Positions 26,391-35,744 of a stretch of DNA of 50,487 nucleotides are shown here, one piece after another; position 1 is the first letter of the stretch; every line of letters starts with the position of its first letter. The stretch comes from Aerococcus sp. UBA6277 (GTDB taxonomy: Bacteria; Bacillota; Bacilli; Lactobacillales; Aerococcaceae): contig NZ_DJUR01000043.1 in NCBI RefSeq assembly GCF_002440555.1, positions 121,318-171,804 on the forward strand. Reading direction: 5' to 3'. A model generated the notes under the pieces. The model did no database searches, had not been told where the DNA came from, and worked only from the letters and a program-made list of their open reading frames with translations. Position numbers and translations under genes: made by a program.

Positions 26391-27191
26391 TTAGCCTTTG
26401 GTGATTTTAAGAAAACCACTTTCGATAATGAATAACAAAACAAATATGGCGACGATTGTTGCACCTGGTGGTGTGTCTAAATAATAAGACGTTGTCAGCC
26501 CAGCAAACATCCCAAACATAGCAATAATCACACCGACGATAATGACTGAATCAAAGTTTTTCACTAGTCGTAACGCAATGGCTGCTGGCATAACGATAAT
26601 CGCAGATACCAGTAGTGACCCTGCAATTGGCATGATTAAGGCAATTGCCATCCCAGTAATAATTGAAAAAATGACTGAAATCATTCGAACTGGCAAACCT
26701 GCCGTATAGGCGGTGTTTTCGTCAAATGAAACGAGGTATAAGGGCCGTTTAAAAATTAAGTAGCCAGCTACAATAAACACCGCTAATCCAACCAAGATAT
26801 AGACTTGTAGTGACGAAACGGTCACGATAGAACCAAAGAGGTAGGCGTTAATAGAGGCTGCTGAATCCACTTGGTTCAATAGTAGTAAGGCTAAAGCCAT
26901 CCCACCAGACATCATCATAGCAACCGATATATCTGAATAATGGGCATAGACGACCCGCAAGTATTCTAAGATTAAGGCAGCTGCCGCTACGAACAAGATG
27001 GTCGTAATGGTTGGTTCAACCCCTAGTAAATAACCGAAAGCCACTCCGGCTAATGAAATATGGGCTAAGGTATCCGCCATTAATGATTGCTTGCGCATGA
27101 TTAATAGGAGACCAAGGATTGGGGAAATAAATGAAATAGCGGTCGCGGCTATGAATGCCCGTCCCATGAACTCGTACTGAAACATCTCCAC
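26391..27191 (-). CDS. znuB: Zinc ABC transporter permease (ZnuB/AdcB-like)
   Basis: Integral membrane part of a zinc importer. The 266-residue protein has about eight membrane segments. It shows the ABC-3 family features: early FISPILGLLLIMRKQSLMADTLAH, whose His and acidic residues face the channel, and late SALLV-like GSLLVSAIIVMPAAIA. (The first motif spans residues ~20-44.) The start is GTG with GAGGAG 8 nt upstream. The gene overlaps the end of znuC by 43 nt, an unusually long overlap that ties their translation. Zinc rather than manganese is inferred from the Zur-like operator and the His-rich binding protein. Confidence 0.92.
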   Translation of the reverse strand: MEMFQYEFMGRAFIAATAISFISPILGLLLIMRKQSLMADTLAHISLAGVAFGYLLGVEPTITTILFVAAAALILEYLRVVYAHYSDISVAMMMSGGMALALLLLNQVDSAASINAYLFGSIVTVSSLQVYILVGLAVFIVAGYLIFKRPLYLVSFDENTAYTAGLPVRMISVIFSIITGMAIALIMPIAGSLLVSAIIVMPAAIALRLVKNFDSVIIVGVIIAMFGMFAGLTTSYYLDTPPGATIVAIFVLLFIIESGFLKITKG

Positions 27192-27844
27192 GGCGAATTC
27201 TCCTCTCTAACTAAATGCACACGTTTATCATAGTATTCATCAATAATATTGTCATCATGAGTTACCATCAAAATAGCTTTCCCATGTTTTTCTGTGTTGT
27301 GACGTAATAGGTCATAAAAGGCCGCGCGGGAATTCTTATCCATCCCTGTTGTCGGCTCATCTAAAATGAATAAATCTGGATCAGTCGCGAAGACGCGCGC
27401 TAAACCTACACGTTGTTTCTGTCCACCAGAAAGGTCCCCAATTTTTTTATTGCGTTGTTCTTCCATACCGACTGATTTTAAGGCTCTTTCGATATGTAAT
27501 TTGTCATTGTCATCTAGTTTTTTAAACCAACGATCTTGTTGGAAACGACCAGAAGCCACAAATTCATAGACTGTACTTGGAAAACCAGCATTAAAGCTGT
27601 TCAAAGTTTGCGGCACATAGCCGATTTGTAATTTTTGACCCGAGTCATTGGTTTTAGAAATTGTAGCGGACCCTTGATCAGGTGATAAAAGGCCAAGTAT
27701 ATTGCGTAATAAAGTTGATTTGGCGGCGCCATTTTCCCCGGTGAGGATGACAAATTCACCCTGGTCTACGGTAAAGGAAATGTCGTTTAATACGGGTTCG
27801 TTATCCCATGAAAAGCCTAAATCTTTCACCTCTATGTAGTGCAT
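27149..27844 (-). CDS. znuC: Zinc ABC transporter ATP-binding protein (ZnuC/AdcC-like)
   Basis: ATPase that drives zinc import. The 231-residue protein has Walker A LTGENGAAKSTLLRN (~34-48), Q-loop IGYVPQTL, signature LSGGQKQRVGLARV, Walker B LFILDEPTTGMD and switch His in MVTHDD. The Walker A has Ala in place of the usual Gly or Ser before AKST, which is tolerated in this family. The C-terminal ~16 residues (NSPWRCFSTSSWDGHS) lie in the region overlapping znuB. They look atypical, as expected for sequence constrained by two frames. Confidence 0.94.
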   Translation of the reverse strand: MHYIEVKDLGFSWDNEPVLNDISFTVDQGEFVILTGENGAAKSTLLRNILGLLSPDQGSATISKTNDSGQKLQIGYVPQTLNSFNAGFPSTVYEFVASGRFQQDRWFKKLDDNDKLHIERALKSVGMEEQRNKKIGDLSGGQKQRVGLARVFATDPDLFILDEPTTGMDKNSRAAFYDLLRHNTEKHGKAILMVTHDDNIIDEYYDKRVHLVREENSPWRCFSTSSWDGHS

Positions 27845-27876
27845 GGTATCCCTCCATTTCTTTGTGGTTAAACTGT

Positions 27877-28866
27877 CTATTGAATGCCTTCAGCTAAACT
27901 TTCTAAGTTGGCCTTCACAATAGCGATAAAGCCGTCACCGTCAGCTGGATATTGATTGGTATCAACACTCTCCATTGACTGCAATTCACCTACTGTACCG
28001 CCCACTTCTGAGGCAATTGTTGTGGCAATTTCAGTAGCTCCGCCCTTCTGCCCATAGATAACAGATATATTGTTCTCTTCCATATATGAAACGATTTCCG
28101 CAATGCGTTTAGGCGATGGTTCAGCTGACTCAGTTACCCCTGTAACTGCTACTTGATGTAAACCATATCGATTGGCTAAATAACCAAAGGCCGCATGTTG
28201 CGTTAAGAAGGTTTTTGTTTCTGCAGCTTCAAAAATACTTGCATATTCATCGTGGACAGCCATCATATCGCTAGCAAATTGTCCCGCGTTTTCTTGGTAA
28301 GTTTCAGCGTTATCAGGATCTGCTTCCGTCAATGCATTGGCAATTGTCTGTGCTTCAGTGACCGCATTGACAGGATCTAACCAGGTATGTGGGTCCGTTT
28401 CGTGGCTGTGGCCCTCATGGTCATGGTCTTCTTGAGTTTCAGCATCAGTTTCCTCATCTACATGTTCTTCAGTCGTTTCTCCGACTGTTTCCACGTCGCC
28501 GTCGATCAATTCTACTTCTGAAGCAGCTTCAATAATGACTAAGTCTGGGTTATCAATCGATTCTAATAAAGTTGGTACGAATGTTTCCATGTCTTCGCTG
28601 TTATACACAAAAACATCTGCTTCATTTAAAGTCACGATATCTTGCGCACTCGGCTCATATTCATGGGCATCCGCATTCTCCATCATAACCGTTACCTTAG
28701 CACTATCCCCAACCACCGCATTGGTTAAAGCCTGCATAGGATAAAAAGTTGTTACAATCTGTAAGCTGTTATTATCACTCGATGTCGACGCCTCATTGCC
28801 ACATGCTGCCAAAAAGGCGATGGCTGATAAAGCTAGCAGTCCAAAAAATCGTTTAAATTTATTCAC
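27877..28866 (-). CDS. znuA: Zinc ABC transporter substrate-binding lipoprotein (ZnuA/AdcA-like)
   Basis: Captures zinc outside the membrane and passes it to ZnuB. The 329-residue precursor has a lipoprotein signal with lipobox FLAAC (Cys22). The cluster A-I fold shows ADAHEYEPS with a metal His and a His/Asp/Glu-rich loop (~residues 140-160, DHDHEGHSHETDPHTWLDP at its end), the mark of zinc-specific members. FLTQHAAFGYLANRYG supplies another metal His. It is the first gene of znuA-znuC-znuB, preceded by AAGGAG and a promoter overlapped by a Zur-like box. It lacks the C-terminal ZinT domain of longer AdcA proteins. Confidence 0.94.
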   Translation of the reverse strand: MNKFKRFFGLLALSAIAFLAACGNEASTSSDNNSLQIVTTFYPMQALTNAVVGDSAKVTVMMENADAHEYEPSAQDIVTLNEADVFVYNSEDMETFVPTLLESIDNPDLVIIEAASEVELIDGDVETVGETTEEHVDEETDAETQEDHDHEGHSHETDPHTWLDPVNAVTEAQTIANALTEADPDNAETYQENAGQFASDMMAVHDEYASIFEAAETKTFLTQHAAFGYLANRYGLHQVAVTGVTESAEPSPKRIAEIVSYMEENNISVIYGQKGGATEIATTIASEVGGTVGELQSMESVDTNQYPADGDGFIAIVKANLESLAEGIQ

Positions 28867-28910
28867 ACTGTTCTCCTTCTAAAAATTACTATATATATGA
28901 ATACTTCTTC

Positions 28911-28939
28911 ATTAAATCGTAACCGATACGATTTGACAA
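28911..28939 (-). promoter_or_regulatory. znuACB promoter overlapped by a Zur box
   Basis: On the minus strand the -35 TTGTCA (28939-28934) and -10 TTTAAT (28916-28911) are 17 bp apart. The interval 28914-28934 reads AAATCGTAA-CCGA-TACGATTT on the plus strand. It matches the 21-bp Zur consensus (AAATCGTAA-N-TACGATTT arms) with three central mismatches, so zinc-loaded Zur would block the promoter. Confidence 0.85.
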
Positions 28940-28975
28940 AAACTAATATAGCATACTTACAAAAAGCTAGCAAGT

Positions 28976-29001
28976 AAAAAAGGTCGAGTTTTAGCTCGAC
29001 C
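28976..29001 (-). terminator. Intrinsic terminator after ispE
   Basis: On the minus strand GGTCGAG pairs exactly with CTCGACC, followed by six T. Confidence 0.8.
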
Positions 29002-29014
29002 CTTCCCCTAAAAT

Positions 29015-29896
29015 TTATCTATCTTTGAATGCTTCATTTATTTCAGGCATCACACGTACCATATAAACTTCTTGGCAAAAACCTTTTAAGGCGTTATAAA
29101 TCCGTTGACCACGGCTATAAACCTGGGTAAAGCCAATAATTGTTGGACCTGAACCAGACATCGTAACCCCGTCTGCACCAAAATCGAGCATCTGTTGTTT
29201 CAACTTGGCCAATTTCGGGTGTTGGCTAAAAGTCACCGGTTCCAAGGAATTGCCAATTGCTGCCATCAGGTCTTCATAAGACCCTGACTCTAGGGCTGCC
29301 AGTACTTTTGGCGCATTGGGTTCATAGTTTAATCGTTCAACATCTAGTTGGTTGAAAATTTTTCGTGTTGAAACCGAGATAGCTGGCTTAGCTAAAATAA
29401 TCCAACATTTAGGAGCTGGTTGAATTTGGCGGATTTTTTCCCCTCGCCCTTCAACTAAAGCCGTGCCGCCCGCAATCGAATAAGCCACATCAGACCCAAC
29501 CTGATTAGCCAACGCCTGCAATTCTTTCAAGGGCAAGTTGATATCCCATAGGGTGTTGAGTTTACGAAATACTGCTGCTGCGTCCGTTGACCCTCCCCCC
29601 AAACCTGCTGCGACAGGAATCCGCTTTTCAATCGAAATATGAACACCCGTCTTGATATTGCCCACTTTTTTCATGAGCTGGGCCGCTTGATAGGCATGGT
29701 TACGGTTATCTTCTGGCAAAAAGGCACGACTCGTCTCTACGATAATCTTGTCTTCTGGGATGAGCTCAAAAGTTAGGTAATCTGACAAATCGATTGACGC
29801 CATCACCATGGCTACTTCATGGTAATTGTCTGAACGACGAAATAATATATCTTGAGCAAGGTTGATCTTTGCCGGTGCTACTTCTCCCTCGATCAT
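29015..29896 (-). CDS. ispE: 4-diphosphocytidyl-2-C-methyl-D-erythritol kinase (IspE)
   Basis: GHMP kinase of the non-mevalonate isoprenoid route; phosphorylates CDP-methylerythritol. The 294-residue protein begins MIEGEVAPAKINLAQDIL, shows the ATP loop PVAAGLGGGSTDAAA near residue 95 and the third GHMP motif TMSGSGPTIIGF near 255. The ATG at 29896 has GGGAGG 8 nt upstream; the longer frame to 29959 has no ribosome site. It sits in the Bacillus-like place between veg and purR, though znu genes intervene. Many Lactobacillales use mevalonate and keep only an orphan IspE homologue here, so the biological substrate is not certain. Confidence 0.92.
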   Translation of the reverse strand: MIEGEVAPAKINLAQDILFRRSDNYHEVAMVMASIDLSDYLTFELIPEDKIIVETSRAFLPEDNRNHAYQAAQLMKKVGNIKTGVHISIEKRIPVAAGLGGGSTDAAAVFRKLNTLWDINLPLKELQALANQVGSDVAYSIAGGTALVEGRGEKIRQIQPAPKCWIILAKPAISVSTRKIFNQLDVERLNYEPNAPKVLAALESGSYEDLMAAIGNSLEPVTFSQHPKLAKLKQQMLDFGADGVTMSGSGPTIIGFTQVYSRGQRIYNALKGFCQEVYMVRVMPEINEAFKDR

Positions 29897-30062
29897 AAGC
29901 AAACCTCCCGTCCAATATTTTTTCCGTATAATTACTAATAAGTTTACCAAAAATATCACGGATTAAAAAGAAAAAAACCACAATATCAAGCACTTCACAG
30001 ATGAAGCTAGATACTGACGGTTTTCAATGTCGTATATAATATATATATATCATTTCAATCGC

Positions 30063-30296
30063 TTATTCGAATTCGATTTCGACTGATTCAGTTAACACAT
30101 CGGAATAGCTATAGCAGATGCGTTCAAATTTGTTTTCTTCTTGGTCTAGTTCAACCACGAAAACAGCAGGGAAAGTGTCACTTAGCACCCCTTGGCGTTT
30201 CATCACGCGTTTACGACCAATCTGTTGTGTTAGATGGACGCGTTCACCGATTTTTCCTTCAAGTTCCGCTTTAATAGTTGCAATATTATTTGGCAT
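30063..30296 (-). CDS. veg: Veg family protein
   Basis: Small cytosolic protein of 77 residues. It matches Bacillus Veg along its length: an N-terminal IATIKAELEGKIGERVHL, then GRKRVMKRQGVL, then the conserved PAVFVVELDQEENKFERICYS with YSDVLTESVEIEF. (Those stretches start at residues 5, 27 and 43.) Veg in Bacillus affects biofilm gene expression, but its mechanism is not settled. The ATG follows GAGGTGAGG. The locus order rsmA-veg-ispE is conserved. A strong promoter precedes it, as in Bacillus, where Pveg is among the strongest known. Confidence 0.93.
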   Translation of the reverse strand: MPNNIATIKAELEGKIGERVHLTQQIGRKRVMKRQGVLSDTFPAVFVVELDQEENKFERICYSYSDVLTESVEIEFE

Positions 30297-30317
30297 GCCC
30301 TCACCTCTTTACCACAC

Positions 30318-30371
30318 AGTATACCATAAAATGCAAGATATTTAAATACCATTTTTGTCTTTTATTGTCAA
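30318..30371 (-). promoter_or_regulatory. Tandem promoters of veg
   Basis: On the minus strand, P1 has a perfect -35 TTGACA (30371-30366) and -10 TATTTA (30348-30343) at 17-bp spacing. P2 has an extended -10 TGG-TATACT (-10 at 30323-30318). Both read toward veg. Confidence 0.65.
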
Positions 30372-30415
30372 CAATTATAATGGTAGAAATAGGTGAGAAT
30401 TTTAGCCAGATAATC

Positions 30416-31312
30416 TTAATCTTGGAAGATTAAGTCTTCTTTATACAGGGCGTCTGCCAAGTGTCCAAAATCTGCAATCGTTAACGTTTCTGCCCGTTGT
30501 TTTTGGTCAATACCTGCAATCTCAAGGGCTTTTAACATTTTTTCAACAACGGCTTCCTCTTTTCCAAAGGCAGCCCGTAAGTTATTCCAAATGGTCTTAC
30601 GTCGTTGTTTGAAACTAGACCGTACTAATTGGAAGAAAAATGCTTCATTTTCAACAGTGATTCTTGGTTTCTCCAGCTTTTTTAAAGCCAAGATAGCCGA
30701 GTCTACGTTAGGTTGCGGGTTAAAAACAGTCCGCGGTACGGTAAAGGCGATTTCCGCGTCACAGTAGTATTGAATAGCTACTGATAATGACCCGTAAGCC
30801 TTCGTTCCTGGAGCTGCTGTCAATCGTTCTGCCACCTCTTTTTGCATCATCAAGATGAATTGGTCGAAGTGGAAGCTAGCTTCAAGTAAATTGAAGATGA
30901 TTGGCGTTGTAATATAATACGGCAAGTTAGCCACTACAACCGTCCGCTCAGCAGGTGGGAAAGCCGCCATTGTCGCATTCAAGTCCGCTTCCAAGATATC
31001 TTGGTGCTTGATTGTTACGTTGTCATAATCACTTAGGGTATCGGCTAAAACTGGTAACAAGCGTTGGTCAATTTCAAAAGCCAATACTTCCTTGGCGTTG
31101 ATGGCTAAGAACTCCGTTAAAGCACCAATCCCCGGTCCGATTTCAATGGCGTTGGTATCCTTGTCCACCCCTGCTACGTCCACCATATGTTGTAGGATTT
31201 GCGGTTCAGTCAGGAAGTTTTGCCCCAAAGACTTTTTCGCATCTAAATTGAATTTCTTTAAGATGGCACCCGTTCTTGAAGGCGTTGCGATATATTTAAA
31301 TGGTTCATTCAT
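30416..31312 (-). CDS. rsmA: 16S rRNA (adenine1518-N6/adenine1519-N6) dimethyltransferase
   Basis: Dimethylates two adjacent adenines in helix 45 of 16S rRNA with SAM (RsmA/KsgA). The 298-residue protein shows KKSLGQNFLTEP, the SAM loop IEIGPGIGALTEFL, the adenine-binding HQDILEAD and the catalytic motif IV ANLPYYITTPI. The late SFKQRRKTIWNNL is the rRNA-binding signature. The ATG at 31312 is chosen because AGGTG lies 6 nt upstream; the GTG at 31321 overlaps it. The gene follows rnmV with essentially no gap, as in Bacillus, giving a maturation operon for rRNA. Confidence 0.96.
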   Translation of the reverse strand: MNEPFKYIATPSRTGAILKKFNLDAKKSLGQNFLTEPQILQHMVDVAGVDKDTNAIEIGPGIGALTEFLAINAKEVLAFEIDQRLLPVLADTLSDYDNVTIKHQDILEADLNATMAAFPPAERTVVVANLPYYITTPIIFNLLEASFHFDQFILMMQKEVAERLTAAPGTKAYGSLSVAIQYYCDAEIAFTVPRTVFNPQPNVDSAILALKKLEKPRITVENEAFFFQLVRSSFKQRRKTIWNNLRAAFGKEEAVVEKMLKALEIAGIDQKQRAETLTIADFGHLADALYKEDLIFQD

Positions 31313-31321
31313 AATTTTCAC

Positions 31322-31951
31322 CTATTTCTTTTGGTAATTTTCAAGCACTGCTGCCACTTGGTCTAACGATATCCGGAAAAGGGCTAACCGTTTCGCAAGC
31401 TGTTTGCCGTTGACATAACCCAAGTGTAGCTGGCTAGATAAGTATTCTCTTCTGTCTTTGGCATCCGGTGCCCCAATCAACCTTAAGGCAATCAAGTCTT
31501 TTTGTGCGATAGGTTCAACCGCGTTTCCTTCTGGATCAGCCAGCTGGTAAACATTGGCCAGCGCCTTTTCAATCGCTGTATCAGAGGCATGCTCAACCCC
31601 TAAACTCCCCTTATGACTTGGCTTCGCCTCATCTCGTTCAATAAAGGCATGTTGAACACCAGGTACAGCGTCCACAACAGCTTGACGAATCTTAGTGCCT
31701 GAGATATCTGGATCTGTAAAGACAATCACCCCATGGAGTTCATGAGCTTTCTTGATTTCAAGCAAGGTCCGTTCATCAACCGCTGACCCGTTAGTTTCAA
31801 TAGTTGTGACTTGGTAGAGCCGGTTTAACCGTTGGGTATCTGACTTGCCCTCAACCACAATCACCTGTTTAATCTGTTTCTTCTGTTCGGAAGAGGTTTT
31901 TTCAACTTTCGCCATCTCTACCTGTCTGTCTTCAGCCGTCATATCACGCAT
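31322..31951 (-). CDS. rnmV: Ribonuclease M5
   Basis: Toprim-domain nuclease that finishes 5S rRNA maturation in low-GC Gram-positives. The Toprim core is visible as QVIVVEGKSDTQRL (catalytic Glu), VIVFTDPDISG (the DxD) and the M5-specific HAFIERDEAKPSHKGSLGVEHA. The ATG at 31951 directly abuts the tatD stop codon; a downstream ATG at 31915 with a weak AGG would give 197 residues, nearer to the usual ~185. It is the middle gene of tatD-rnmV-rsmA. Confidence 0.94.
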   Translation of the reverse strand: MRDMTAEDRQVEMAKVEKTSSEQKKQIKQVIVVEGKSDTQRLNRLYQVTTIETNGSAVDERTLLEIKKAHELHGVIVFTDPDISGTKIRQAVVDAVPGVQHAFIERDEAKPSHKGSLGVEHASDTAIEKALANVYQLADPEGNAVEPIAQKDLIALRLIGAPDAKDRREYLSSQLHLGYVNGKQLAKRLALFRISLDQVAAVLENYQKK

Positions 31952-32749
31952 CTACTTTCTCTTAACCAATTGTTGGCCATCAAAATCCAGTGCGAATACA
32001 TCCAAAGCATTTTGGAAGGTTTGCGCTTCAAAGTCTGCAATTGAACTTTCACGAGTTGCCGCCAAAGTCTCTGCCACATAGGCTACAAAGGCTGATTCAT
32101 TACGTTTGCCTCGTTTTGGTACCGGCGCTAAATACGGCGAATCCGTCTCAATCAAAATCTTATCATCAGGCACCAATTTAGCAGCTTCCCGCACTTCGAC
32201 TGTCTTTTTAAAAGTCGATACCCCGGAAAAAGAGACGTGCATGCCTAAATCTAGGAATTTCTCGGCCCATTCAGGCGTTTCACCAAAGGAATGCATAATG
32301 CCACCGAAGTCGCCCACCTTTTCTTCTTTTAAAATGCGGTAGCAATCAGCCGTCGCCTCCCGGTTATGGATGACAATAGGCAACTGTAATTCGCGGGCAA
32401 TCGCTAGTTGACGTCGGAAAGCTTTTTCTTGTACGTCACGGGGACTAGTATCCCAGTAATAATCCAAGCCTGTTTCCCCAACCGCCACTACCCGTTCATC
32501 TTCTAAAGTAGATAATAGGTATTTTTCAGCATCAGCATTGTAATCCACCGCTTCAGTTGGATGCCAGCCGTAAATCCCTACCATGTCCCCATTTTCCTTG
32601 ACCATTTCTTGGGCTCGGTTAATGGTATTGTAGTTAAAACCTACTAGGGCAAATCCCTTTACCCCAGCATGTCTAGCCCGAGTGATGGTTTCATCGCGGT
32701 CGTCATCAAAATCATCTACATTTAAATGTGTGTGCGTATCAAATAACAT
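31952..32749 (-). CDS. TatD-family deoxyribonuclease (YabD-like)
   Basis: Metal-dependent nuclease of the TatD/YabD amidohydrolase group, with 3'-5' DNase activity in studied members. The 265-residue TIM barrel shows LFDTHTHLN at the N-terminus (metal His pair), AVGETGLDYYWD (Glu), IVIHNREA (His), IMHSFG (His) and the final ETDSPYLAPVPKRGKRN (Asp). It starts with ATG behind AAAGGAAA. Only 62 nt separate it from metG, mostly filled by a terminator, so it may depend on read-through from metG. Confidence 0.95.
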   Translation of the reverse strand: MLFDTHTHLNVDDFDDDRDETITRARHAGVKGFALVGFNYNTINRAQEMVKENGDMVGIYGWHPTEAVDYNADAEKYLLSTLEDERVVAVGETGLDYYWDTSPRDVQEKAFRRQLAIARELQLPIVIHNREATADCYRILKEEKVGDFGGIMHSFGETPEWAEKFLDLGMHVSFSGVSTFKKTVEVREAAKLVPDDKILIETDSPYLAPVPKRGKRNESAFVAYVAETLAATRESSIADFEAQTFQNALDVFALDFDGQQLVKRK

Positions 32750-32770
32750 ATTTTTCCTTTCTTAACTTAG

Positions 32771-32798
32771 AAAAAGGGGCTGTGACAACCAGCCCCTT
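32771..32798 (-). terminator. Intrinsic terminator between metG and tatD
   Basis: On the minus strand AAGGGGCTG pairs exactly with CAGCCCCTT, followed by five T. It leaves no room for a full promoter before tatD, so partial read-through is likely. Confidence 0.8.
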
Positions 32799-32811
32799 CA
32801 TCACGTTATCA

Positions 32812-34854
<2,043 letters not shown>

Positions 34855-34872
34855 CTATTCTCTTTCCGTAAT

Positions 34873-34878
34873 AGTATA
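34873..34878 (-). promoter_or_regulatory. Extended -10 promoter of metG
   Basis: On the minus strand TGA-TATACT lies about 43 bases upstream of the GTG start. The -35 is weak. Confidence 0.45.
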
Positions 34879-35000
34879 TCATAATTTACCAGTATTTTAA
34901 TGGGGTTCGACGACATTTACGATCACTCGTGTAACGAATAATTGATAATATGCTAATGATTCAATTTGAAAAATGGCAAATCTGCCCTAAGCTGATTCAC

Positions 35001-35031
35001 TAGTCTACCTACTTATCTACTTACTAGACTA
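35001..35031 (-). other. Inverted repeat after the NlpC/P60 gene
   Basis: TAGTCTA (35001-35007) and TAGACTA (35025-35031) enclose a loop with tandem CTACTTA-like units. It lacks a T tail. It lies just past the stop codon and may be a weak terminator or mRNA-end structure. Confidence 0.4.
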
Positions 35032-35036
35032 ATTAT

Positions 35037-35558
35037 TTACAGATCATTAATCACTCGGTTAGCGAACTGTGGGGCAAATCGGCCAACATGGCCGTATGAA
35101 ACAGCCTTTCCTGGACTTGGAGAGTGTAAATAATAACCATCCTCAAGGGCCAAGGCGACGTGGTAAACCTGGTCGCCTTCTTCAAAAAAATATAGGTCGC
35201 CAGGTTGAACATTTTTTAAGTCTACAGGCTGGCCAAAATATTGCTGTTGATTGGTTGTACGTGGCATATATAGGCCGTTTGTCTTGAAAATATATTCAAT
35301 AAAACCAGAACAATCAAAACCAGATAAATCATTGCCACCCCAAATATAAGGAATGCCAATCATGTCATTGGCTGTGGTCAGGATGGCTTGCCGTTTAGTG
35401 GTTGCGGACTTGAATGGTAGGTATGCATTTTGATCACTAGCTTGTAGTGACGCTATTGTGCCCTTCCCCTTGGCATCAATGGCTTGTTCGGGAAAGGCCA
35501 GTGCAACCACTGTGAATAAGGCGGCCAGCAAGTACAAGAGACTTCTTTTTCTAAACAT
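35037..35558 (-). CDS. Secreted NlpC/P60 cell-wall endopeptidase
   Basis: Predicted peptidoglycan peptidase of 173 residues. A signal peptide (~1-30, basic start then LLYLLAALFTVVALAF) is followed by a short spacer and an NlpC/P60 domain. The catalytic residues are visible: Cys83 in GFDCSGF, His133 in VYHVAL and His145 in LHSPSPG. The domain normally cuts gamma-D-Glu-diamino acid links. No LysM, SH3 or choline-binding domain is present, so it is a minimal secreted hydrolase. The ATG at 35558 has AAAGGAG 8 nt upstream; an upstream GTG at 35567 overlaps that site. Confidence 0.9.
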   Translation of the reverse strand: MFRKRSLLYLLAALFTVVALAFPEQAIDAKGKGTIASLQASDQNAYLPFKSATTKRQAILTTANDMIGIPYIWGGNDLSGFDCSGFIEYIFKTNGLYMPRTTNQQQYFGQPVDLKNVQPGDLYFFEEGDQVYHVALALEDGYYLHSPSPGKAVSYGHVGRFAPQFANRVINDL

Positions 35559-35692
35559 ATTAATCACTCCTTTATTGGTTATAACAGGGCTATCATATCA
35601 GGTTAAAATCCTTGTTGCTATAGGCTTTACACAAGTTTTACCAAGCATTTTTTGGGTGTTTTCACGTATACGGATTATGGGCAAAATGCGTC

Positions 35693-35723
35693 AAAAAAAG
35701 ACCTGAACCGGGGTTCAAGTCTT
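35693..35723 (-). terminator. Intrinsic terminator after tyrS
   Basis: On the minus strand AAGACTTGAAC pairs with GTTCAGGTCTT (one G-U), loop of four, followed by seven T. Confidence 0.85.
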
Positions 35724-35744
35724 TCATCTTTTCCATATTAATTT

